Part shown: piece by piece, positions 31,084 to 37,662 of the stretch
Layout of the letters: each line of letters begins with the position of its first letter
Position numbering within the stretch: the first letter of the stretch is position 1
Assembly: GCA_902489335.1 (NCBI GenBank)
Contig: CABTZO010000005.1
Coordinates: 1-37,662, forward strand
DNA from: an uncultured Oscillospiraceae bacterium
GTDB lineage: Bacteria; Bacillota; Clostridia; Oscillospirales; Acutalibacteraceae
Direction of reading: 5' to 3'
Length of the DNA: 37,662 nucleotides
Translations under genes and position numbers: made by a program
The notes under the pieces: generated by a model
The model's input: the letters and a program-made list of their open reading frames with translations, nothing else
Database searches by the model: none
Told to the model about the DNA's origin: nothing

Positions 31084-32376
31084 TTATCCTGCAATTGTGC
31101 TTTTGTTTGCGTCTTCGAAATTAACTCTTTTTATATCAGCACCCAAGTTTTGGAATTTCATAACGATATCTTCATATCCTCTGTCGATATATTGAATATT
31201 GGAAATGGTAGTTTCTCCGCTTGCAATAAGGCCTGCGATTACTGCTGCAGCACCGGCTCTTAGATCATCGGCATTTATCGGCGCACCTTTCAAATGATCA
31301 ACACCTTTGAAAACTGCAACTTTACCGTTTACATCGATTTGAGCGCCCATTCTGACGAGTTGATTTGCATATTTGAATCTGTTATCCCAGACACTTTCGG
31401 TTATAATGCCTGTCCCGTCACAAACAGACAGTAAAGCCCCAAATTGAGGTTGCATATCTGTCGGGAATCCGGGATGTGGCATGGTCTTTATATTTATATG
31501 CTTTGGTCTGCCTGTTGAAACAACTCTGACATAATCATCGCCTTCTATAACTTTAGACCCGGATTCAATAAGTTTTGCCGATATAGACTCCAAATGTTTC
31601 GGTATAACATTTTTAATCGTCACATCACCATGGGTTGCGGCCGCTGCAACCATGTATGTTCCTGCTTCAATTTGGTCGGGAATTACGGAATATTCACAGC
31701 CGTGAAGTTTTGAAACCCCGTGTATTTTGATTACATCTGTTCCTGCACCTCTGACATCGGCGCCCATCATATTCAAAAAGTTTGCAAGATCAACAATATG
31801 AGGTTCCTTTGCAGCGTTTTCAATTACAGTTTTGCCATCTGCAAGTGTTGCCGCAAGCATTGTATTCATAGTTGCACCGACTGATATTACATCCATATAA
31901 ACAGAGTCACCGATTAAATTATCAGCCTCAGCATTAACAACTCCGCCACTTTCCAAATTAACCTTTGCTCCGATTGTTTCAAAGCCTTTAATATGTTGGT
32001 CTATCGGTCTTATGCCACCAAAATTACAGCCGCCGGGCATTGCGACTTTTGCTTTTTTGAATCTTCCGAGTAAAGCTCCGATAAAATAATAGGAAGCTCT
32101 TAAATATCTTGTATATTCATAAGGCACAGAGTTTAATCGAATAGAACTCGTATCAATTTCAATTGTGTGTCTGTTTATATAATTGATCTTTGCTCCCAAA
32201 TAATCGAGTGTTTTTATCATCATGTGAACATCGCTTATTTCAGGAACATTCGTAATTCTACAAACATCAGAACACAAAATAGTTGCCGGTATTATGGCGA
32301 CAGCTGCATTTTTTGCACCGCTTATCTCCACTTCTCCGACAAGTCTTTTATTACCATTTATAATAAATTTCTCCAA
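31084..32376 (-). CDS. murA: UDP-N-acetylglucosamine 1-carboxyvinyltransferase
   Basis: The 430-aa enzyme performs the first committed step of peptidoglycan synthesis, adding enolpyruvate from PEP to UDP-GlcNAc in the cytoplasm. Lys22-Asn23 (SGAKNAAVA), RASYYFIGALLGRF and the catalytic Cys117 (MPGGCNFGG) are present, so fosfomycin could react. The loop reads GGCNFGGIRP; most MurA have five residues from Cys to Arg, and here there are six. GFPTDMQPQF, another signature, is intact. The start is TTG 32376 with GAGGTG 8 nt upstream. It leads a probable operon with the YycJ-like and AEC genes. Confidence 0.94.
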   Translation of the reverse strand: MEKFIINGNKRLVGEVEISGAKNAAVAIIPATILCSDVCRITNVPEISDVHMMIKTLDYLGAKINYINRHTIEIDTSSIRLNSVPYEYTRYLRASYYFIGALLGRFKKAKVAMPGGCNFGGIRPIDQHIKGFETIGAKVNLESGGVVNAEADNLIGDSVYMDVISVGATMNTMLAATLADGKTVIENAAKEPHIVDLANFLNMMGADVRGAGTDVIKIHGVSKLHGCEYSVIPDQIEAGTYMVAAAATHGDVTIKNVIPKHLESISAKLIESGSKVIEGDDYVRVVSTGRPKHINIKTMPHPGFPTDMQPQFGALLSVCDGTGIITESVWDNRFKYANQLVRMGAQIDVNGKVAVFKGVDHLKGAPINADDLRAGAAAVIAGLIASGETTISNIQYIDRGYEDIVMKFQNLGADIKRVNFEDANKSTIAG

Positions 32377-32435
32377 ATCAATATCACCTCGTAATATGAA
32401 CGGGAAAGAAAAAATCGTTTAACTTAATTTCGAAT

Positions 32436-32463
32436 ATTATAGCATTTTAATATTAGTTTGCAA
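32436..32463 (-). promoter_or_regulatory. murA promoter
   Basis: The minus strand has TTGCAA (32463-32458), a 16-bp spacer and an extended -10 TGCTATAAT ending at 32436. It lies about 60 bp before murA. A 14-bp palindrome (32473-32486) sits 9 bp upstream of the -35. Confidence 0.7.
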
Positions 32464-32472
32464 AGTTTTAAC

Positions 32473-32486
32473 CACTATATATAGTG
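32473..32486. repeat. perfect 14-bp palindrome CACTATATATAGTG
   Basis: It is located just upstream of the murA -35 and could be an operator or simply AT-rich symmetry. No second copy was seen elsewhere in the window. Confidence 0.4.
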
Positions 32487-32560
32487 AAAAGATTTGAAAA
32501 TTTACAATTATCTACAATTTACATAAAATTTTTGGATTTTAAAGATTAAATTCAACAATA

Positions 32561-32583
32561 AAAACAGACTCGCAAAGCGAGTC
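32561..32583 (-). terminator. terminator of the purine permease gene
   Basis: The stem GACTCGC/GCGAGTC (32567-32583, 3-nt loop) is followed on the minus strand by TGTTTTTATTG. It lies just past the stop at 32604. Confidence 0.85.
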
Positions 32584-32603
32584 CGTTTATAAATAAATAT
32601 TTT

Positions 32604-33959
32604 TTATTTATGAAGATTTTCCATAACGAACTTAACAATAAACAAAATTACAATTATGTACATTATAGGATGAACTTCTTTGAATTTGCCTTTGCAAACT
32701 TTAATTATTGTGTATGAAATGAAACCAAATGCAAGTCCGTTAGTAATTGAATAGAAAAGAGGCATTGTCAAAACTGTTAGGAAAGAAGGAATTGCAACAT
32801 CAATATCTGTCCATTCAATTTCTTTAAGTGACGAACACATCATAACACCGACAAGAATCAAAACCGGGGCTGTTGCTGCTTGTGGAACGAATCCTAAAAC
32901 AGGTGACAAAATTAAAGCGAATAAGAAGCAAACTGTTGTTACCATTGATGTAAGTCCGGTTTTTCCTCCGGCTGAAATTCCGGCAGTTGATTCTACATAA
33001 GTAGTAACAGTTGAAGTTCCCAAAACAGAACCTACTGCAGTTGCGGTTGCATCGGCAAACATAGCTTTTTCAGCCTTAGGCAAATTACCGTCTTTATCAA
33101 GATAACCTGCTTTATTGGCAGCTCCGATTAATGTTCCTACAGTATCAAACATATCAACCAAAACCAAGGTTATCATTACCGAAATAATTGCCATGACGGG
33201 TGCTTGGAAAAATTCTTTGAATCCGAAAAATGCTTTTCCAAAAGTTGTGAAATCCACTGTCGGAACCCAAGATTTTGGAAGTGAAAGTCCCATATTAATT
33301 TTGAATCCAAATTGACAAATACAACCTACAATTGATGTTCCGATAATCGAAAGGAAAAGTGCTCCCGGAACTTTTGAAACAACAAGGACAATTGCAAGAA
33401 CAAGTCCAAAAAGTGCGAGCAAAGTTGTTGGTTCTTTAAGCGGTGCCATTCCTATGATTGTTCCGGTCTTTGATGATAACAATCCGGAATTATTAAATCC
33501 GATTAAAGCAATGAACATTCCGATTCCGGCAGAAATCGCCTTTTTGAGTTGAAGAGGAATTGCGTTTATCATAGCCTGTCTGAAACCTGAAACCGTAAGC
33601 AGCATAAAAATTATGCCTGCGATAAATACTGCCGACAATGCAGCCGTCCAAGAAAGTCCCATCGCACCACAAAGAGTGTATGCAAAAACGGCATTTAATC
33701 CCATTCCGGGTGCTTGAGCTAAAGGATAGTTAGTCAAAGCACCGATTAAAAAGGTTCCGAAAGCTGCCGCAAGACAAGTCGCCGTCATTACCGCAACAGG
33801 TGGCATATTTGCCGGACCGGGTTCTAACGGAGTTCCGGGACCTAAAATGTTGGGATTTACAAAGATTATGTAAGCCATTGTGAAGAATGTTGTAAGACCG
33901 GCAATAATCTCTGTTTTGACATTAGTGTTGTGTTGCTTAAGCTTAAACAATTTTTCCAT
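32604..33959 (-). CDS. NCS2 family purine permease (AzgA/PbuG-like)
   Basis: The 451-aa protein has about 12-14 hydrophobic segments. Its start, MEKLFKLKQHNTNVKTEIIAGLTTFFTMAYIIFVNP, together with APGMGLNAVFAYTL and VDMFDTVGTLIGAANKAG, is diagnostic for the AzgA branch of NCS2, which imports adenine, guanine or hypoxanthine by proton symport. TSTVTTYVESTAGISAGGKTGLTS is the second conserved substrate-site region. AGGAGG lies 6 nt before ATG 33959. I looked for a purine riboswitch in the short leader and see none. It is divergent from valS. Confidence 0.93.
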   Translation of the reverse strand: MEKLFKLKQHNTNVKTEIIAGLTTFFTMAYIIFVNPNILGPGTPLEPGPANMPPVAVMTATCLAAAFGTFLIGALTNYPLAQAPGMGLNAVFAYTLCGAMGLSWTAALSAVFIAGIIFMLLTVSGFRQAMINAIPLQLKKAISAGIGMFIALIGFNNSGLLSSKTGTIIGMAPLKEPTTLLALFGLVLAIVLVVSKVPGALFLSIIGTSIVGCICQFGFKINMGLSLPKSWVPTVDFTTFGKAFFGFKEFFQAPVMAIISVMITLVLVDMFDTVGTLIGAANKAGYLDKDGNLPKAEKAMFADATATAVGSVLGTSTVTTYVESTAGISAGGKTGLTSMVTTVCFLFALILSPVLGFVPQAATAPVLILVGVMMCSSLKEIEWTDIDVAIPSFLTVLTMPLFYSITNGLAFGFISYTIIKVCKGKFKEVHPIMYIIVILFIVKFVMENLHK

Positions 33960-34079
33960 ATTTTACCTCCTAAATAAAACTATGATTATTCTACATTTAA
34001 TAATAAACTTTGGCAAGTTATTTAAAAAAAATCTCGTTTATGTTATTATTATTTTGATTTTTTTGCACGGAGGCAACAG

Positions 34080-36707
34080 ATGAAAGAGCAAATAGACAAA
34101 GTTTACGATCCTCATAAAATTGAGGATAAAATCTATCAAAATTGGTTAGACAAAGGATATTTTCACGCAAACATAGATGAGTCCAAAAAATCATATACTA
34201 TTATGATGCCACCTCCCAACATTACGGGACAACTGCATATGGGACATGCCTTTGACAATACATTGCAGGATATTTTAATCCGATACAAGAGAATGAGTGG
34301 TTTTGATACACTTTGGCTCCCGGGTACGGATCATGCCTCTATTGCAACAGAAGCAAAGATTGTTGAATTTCTTTCAAAGAGCAATATTACAAAAGAGGAT
34401 CTCGGCAGAGAAGGTTTTTTGGAAAAAGCTTGGGAATGGAAAGAAAAATACGGAAATAAAATAACTTCGCAGATAAAAAAAATGGGTTCTTCCTGCGACT
34501 GGGAAAGAGAACGTTTTACTCTGGACGATAAATGCTCCGAAGCGGTCAAGGAAGTTTTTGTAAGGCTATACGAAAAAGGTCTTATATATCGCGGAGAACG
34601 AATGGTCAACTGGTGTTCGCACTGTCTGACCTCAATTTCTGATGCCGAAGTAGAACACGAAGATCAAAAAACATCACTTTGGCATGTCAGATATCCGCTT
34701 GAAGACAACAGCGGAGAGCTTGTAATCGCGACTACAAGGCCTGAAACAATGCTTGGAGACACTGCCGTTGCGGTAAATCCCGATGATGAAAGATATAAAA
34801 ACTTAATCGGTAAAAATTTGATTTTACCTATTGCAAACAGAAAAATTCCTATAATTGCAGATTCATATGTTGATACACAGTTTGGAACAGGTGCGGTAAA
34901 AATCACTCCCGCCCACGACCCCAACGACTTTGAAATCGGTCTCAGACATAATTTGGAAGTTATAAATGTAATAACCGATGACGGCCATATGAACGAAAAT
35001 TCTCTTGAATATGAAGGTATGGACTTGCTTGAATGCCGAAAAGCTATTGTTAGCGACCTTAAAGAACAAGGATTTTTAGTTAAAATTGATGATTATTCTC
35101 ACAGTGTCGGTACTTGTTACAGATGCGGAACAACAATTGAGCCTAAAATTTCAATGCAGTGGTTCGTTAAAATGGAGCCTCTTTCAAAACCTGCCATTGA
35201 TGTTGTTAAAAACGGTAAAATAAAATTCATTCCCGAACATTTTGATAAAACCTATTTTCACTGGATGGAAAATATAAAAGACTGGTGTATTTCACGTCAG
35301 CTTTGGTGGGGACACAGAATTCCCGCCTATTACTGTTTAGACTGTGGCGAAACAATTGTCGCAAAGGAAAAGCCCGATAAATGTCCAAAATGTCAAAGTA
35401 AAAACTTAAAACAAGACGAAGACACATTAGATACTTGGTTTTCATCTGCACTCTGGCCTTTTTCAACACTTGGTTGGCCGGAAAAAACAAAGGACCTTGA
35501 AAATTATTTTCCCACCGATGTTCTGGTTACCGGTTATGACATTATTTTCTTCTGGGTAGCAAGAATGATTTTCTCATCATTGGAACAGACGGGTGAAATA
35601 CCTTTCCACACTGTGTTTATTCACGGTATAGTTCGTGACGCTCTGGGAAGGAAGATGTCAAAATCACTCGGTAACGGCATAGATCCGCTCGAACTAATTG
35701 ATAAATATGGTGCTGACGCACTCAGATTTTCACTTGTTATCGGAAACGCTCCCGGAAACGACATAAGATATTCGGAAGACAAGGTTTTGAGTGCACGAAA
35801 TTTTGCAAATAAGATTTACAATGCAGCAAGATTCATTCAAATGAACCTTGAAGATGACAAACTCAAGCCCCTGCCTAAAAATTTACAGACAGAAGATAAA
35901 TGGTTGCTTCACGGAATAAATGAGCTTACAAAACAAGTTAATGAAAATTTAGATCATTTTGAAATCGGAACTGCCGTTTCAAAAATTTATGATTTTATTT
36001 GGAATGTTTTCTGCGACTGGTATATTGAACTTTCAAAATCAAGACTGAATTCAGAAAATAAGGAGACAAAAGAAGAAGTTTTATCTGTCTTAGTGTTTGC
36101 ACTGACTCAACTTTTGAAACTTTTACACCCCGTAATGCCGTTTATTACGGAATCTCTGTTTTTGTCTTTACCCCATAAAGAAGATTCAATTATGATTGCA
36201 AAATATCCTGTATTTGATAAATCATTGGAATTTTCAAATGAATTTAACGATTTTGAAAAAGTTATAGGAGCTCTTAAAGCTGTTCGTTCATTCAGAGCCG
36301 GCATGAATATACCCAAGAAAAAAAGCATCAGTCTTTATATAAAATCAAAAGATTTCGATATTTTCAAAAAAGCTGAACCTTTCTTTACCGCTCTGGTTGG
36401 AATAGACAAAATTATTGAAGGTGAGCTATCTGAAAATGCAAGTGTAATTACAACACCCGACGCCAAGCTTTCAATGAATCCGGATGAATTTGTTGATTTT
36501 GAAGCCGAAGTTAAACGCCTTGAAGACGAAAAACAAAAGCTTGAAAAAGAAATTGAATTTTTGAGCAAAAAGCTTTCCAATGAAAATTTTGTAAACAAAG
36601 CGCCGAAAGAATTGGTACAAAAACATAAAGACAATCTTAATAAGACAAAAAAACAGCTTGAAACAGTTGAAAATTCGTTGAATTTGTCAAAGAAAAAACT
36701 TAATTAA
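34080..36707 (+). CDS. valS: valyl-tRNA synthetase
   Basis: The 875-aa class-I synthetase has PPNITGQLHMGHAF with the HIGH motif (53-56), the editing domain with TTRPETMLGDTAVAVNP, QLWWGHRIPAYYC and KMSKS at 525-529. A Cys4 zinc site (CLDCG...CPKC) and the C-terminal coiled coil (about 803-875, rich in Lys/Glu/Leu) are typical of ValRS. It charges tRNA-Val and edits Thr. ATG 34080 has GGAGG 6 nt upstream. No T-box leader fits in the 120-bp gap, although many clostridial valS genes have one. Confidence 0.97.
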   Translation: MKEQIDKVYDPHKIEDKIYQNWLDKGYFHANIDESKKSYTIMMPPPNITGQLHMGHAFDNTLQDILIRYKRMSGFDTLWLPGTDHASIATEAKIVEFLSKSNITKEDLGREGFLEKAWEWKEKYGNKITSQIKKMGSSCDWERERFTLDDKCSEAVKEVFVRLYEKGLIYRGERMVNWCSHCLTSISDAEVEHEDQKTSLWHVRYPLEDNSGELVIATTRPETMLGDTAVAVNPDDERYKNLIGKNLILPIANRKIPIIADSYVDTQFGTGAVKITPAHDPNDFEIGLRHNLEVINVITDDGHMNENSLEYEGMDLLECRKAIVSDLKEQGFLVKIDDYSHSVGTCYRCGTTIEPKISMQWFVKMEPLSKPAIDVVKNGKIKFIPEHFDKTYFHWMENIKDWCISRQLWWGHRIPAYYCLDCGETIVAKEKPDKCPKCQSKNLKQDEDTLDTWFSSALWPFSTLGWPEKTKDLENYFPTDVLVTGYDIIFFWVARMIFSSLEQTGEIPFHTVFIHGIVRDALGRKMSKSLGNGIDPLELIDKYGADALRFSLVIGNAPGNDIRYSEDKVLSARNFANKIYNAARFIQMNLEDDKLKPLPKNLQTEDKWLLHGINELTKQVNENLDHFEIGTAVSKIYDFIWNVFCDWYIELSKSRLNSENKETKEEVLSVLVFALTQLLKLLHPVMPFITESLFLSLPHKEDSIMIAKYPVFDKSLEFSNEFNDFEKVIGALKAVRSFRAGMNIPKKKSISLYIKSKDFDIFKKAEPFFTALVGIDKIIEGELSENASVITTPDAKLSMNPDEFVDFEAEVKRLEDEKQKLEKEIEFLSKKLSNENFVNKAPKELVQKHKDNLNKTKKQLETVENSLNLSKKKLN

Positions 36708-36729
36708 AATCACAAATACACAATAAATA

Positions 36730-36750
36730 ATGTTAAAATATATTTAACAT
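36730..36750. repeat. short inverted repeat before degV
   Basis: Arms ATGTTAAA/TTTAACAT (36730-36737 with 36743-36750) flank a 5-bp centre, directly ahead of the degV ribosome site. It may be an operator or a weak structure; there is no T run after it. Confidence 0.4.
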
Positions 36751-36765
36751 ATGAAAGGAGAGTCT

Positions 36766-37629
36766 ATGGCTAAGACTTTAATTATCACAGATACATGTTC
36801 CGATTTAACCGGAAAAGCAACTGCGGGACTCGATATTGAAATTTTATCGACCTCTTGCCGAATAAACTCGAAAAGATATTCGGAAAATATTGACTTCATA
36901 AACAAAAATTTTTATATCCTTATGGATGACAGAAGTCAAATTGAAAGTTTTAAAATTAGGCCCTCAGTCTATTTAGAAAGATTCACAAACGCCGAAAAAG
37001 ACGGTTATAAAAACGTTATAGTAATAACTATTTTTTCAAAGCTCGGTTCAATGTATGACTCGGCTGTTGAAGCAAAAGAGATGTATGAAAAATATAATCC
37101 CGATTCAAAACTTCAAATTGAAATAATAGACAGTTTATCACAGTCAATGGGAACCGGATTTTTATGTCTTTATGCCGCAAAAATGGCAAAGAAAAATAAA
37201 AAACTCGAAGAAATTGTTGAGCTCTGTAATGAATATAAAAAGAACATTACACTTTTAGTCGATTCTTTTATGATAAAAAATCGACCGACTTCAAGCGCAT
37301 TTGAGTGGTTCGAAAAAGCTGTTCAGTCAATGGCAAAATCATATTCTTCTATAATTATGAAAAACGGAGAGATAGAAGAATTAAACATAGAAAAAATAGA
37401 TCACACCGCTTTCGATCAATTCTATAATAACTGTCTGAATGAAATTACAGACGGAGACAAAAAATATGCAATCGGGTTTGCAATGCGAGAAAAAGAGGCC
37501 AAGGCTCTTTCACTCTTGCTGGAAAATGAAGTTTCTGCAAAACCCGATTTTATATATTACGAAGGTGCTTACACAAGTTATTTTAACAGTCGAGCATCAA
37601 TTATAGTATGTATTTGTGACAAATTCTGA
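36766..37629 (+). CDS. DegV family fatty-acid-binding protein
   Basis: The 287-aa protein has TLIITDTCSDL at the N-terminus (the DegV lipid-head contact region), KIRPSVYLERF, VIVITIFSKLGSMYDSAVEA and IEIIDSLSQSMGTGF, all in the usual DegV order. These are FakB-like proteins that hold a fatty acid for phosphorylation by FakA. No fakA is in the window. GGAG lies 5-6 nt before ATG 36766. A frame from 36751 would add MKGES and cover the ribosome site. Confidence 0.88.
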   Translation: MAKTLIITDTCSDLTGKATAGLDIEILSTSCRINSKRYSENIDFINKNFYILMDDRSQIESFKIRPSVYLERFTNAEKDGYKNVIVITIFSKLGSMYDSAVEAKEMYEKYNPDSKLQIEIIDSLSQSMGTGFLCLYAAKMAKKNKKLEEIVELCNEYKKNITLLVDSFMIKNRPTSSAFEWFEKAVQSMAKSYSSIIMKNGEIEELNIEKIDHTAFDQFYNNCLNEITDGDKKYAIGFAMREKEAKALSLLLENEVSAKPDFIYYEGAYTSYFNSRASIIVCICDKF

Positions 37630-37639
37630 GGAGGAAAAA

Positions 37640-37662
37640 ATGAGTTTAAACAAAAAAACGAT
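37640..37662 (+). CDS. start of a further gene (seven codons; possibly phosphoglycerate kinase)
   Basis: GGAGG stands 6 nt before ATG 37640, and the window ends after M-S-L-N-K-K-T. N-terminal NKKT is common in Pgk, but seven residues cannot identify a protein. It lies 10 bp after degV on the same strand, so it is probably co-transcribed. Confidence 0.45.

Noticed and set aside
33960..34079. T-box leader for valS or purine riboswitch for the permease
   Set aside because: The 120-bp gap is too short for a T-box, lacks AGGGTGGNACCGCG, and shows no purine-aptamer loops.

Overview
The window is AT-rich chromosomal DNA from a Gram-positive anaerobe, most likely a clostridial (Oscillospiraceae/Ruminococcaceae-like) species. 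The evidence is a CtsR-McsA-ClpC heat-shock operon, an Rnf complex with ApbE and a NusG-II-domain protein upstream, oxygen-sensitive tyrosine-cleaving ThiH, GTP-type PEP carboxykinase, strong GGAGG ribosome binding sites, frequent TTG/GTG starts, and a zinc-ribbon/kinase-fold/PASTA protein. It is mostly housekeeping DNA with dense operons. I see no CRISPR array, phage, transposase, rRNA or tRNA.

Layout. 1-4.6 kb (minus strand): thiS-thiF-thiG-thiH-thiE for the thiamine thiazole moiety, then acpS and the start of an NAD(P)HX epimerase gene. 4.7-5.6 kb: a small membrane-protein gene behind a consensus promoter bracketed by a 15-bp inverted repeat with LexA-box-like sequence, then three ~90-100 bp two-hairpin repeats; a fourth relative lies after thiE. 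5.6-7.3 kb: a PASTA-domain membrane protein whose kinase fold lacks every catalytic motif. 7.4-10.3 kb: pckG and a divergent membrane glycosyltransferase with a possibly leaderless mRNA. 10.3-13.8 kb: ctsR-mcsA-clpC with two CtsR boxes and no mcsB. 13.8-15.1 kb: a membrane-anchored repeat protein whose N-terminus is in another frame, joined at an A7 tract. 15.4-22.6 kb: apbE, NusG-II protein, Gx transporter, rnfCDGEAB. 22.6-24.6 kb: small membrane protein and a MurE-like ligase of the streptococcal (L-Lys) type, divergent from an arginase-family gene. 25.8-28.0 kb: serC-serA. 28.1-29.3 kb: ccdA and a TlpA/ResA-like thioredoxin, with a terminator-like hairpin that buries the ccdA ribosome binding site. 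29.4-32.4 kb (minus): murA, a YycJ-like hydrolase and an AEC permease. 32.6-37.7 kb: purine permease (minus), valS, degV, and the first codons of another gene.

How the genes work together. The Rnf complex couples ferredoxin oxidation to NAD+ reduction and ion pumping, and ApbE supplies its covalent FMN. GTP-PEPCK and SerCA connect C3/C4 intermediates to serine. ThiS/F/G/H/E build thiamine phosphate from tyrosine, cysteine-derived sulfur and deoxyxylulose phosphate. MurA and MurE act in peptidoglycan precursor synthesis, which PASTA proteins commonly sense.

The most interesting candidates are the pseudokinase-PASTA protein, the putative SOS-controlled small membrane protein, the two-hairpin repeat family, the A7 frameshift gene and the ccdA hairpin. 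All functional statements are from reading the sequence; no database search was run.
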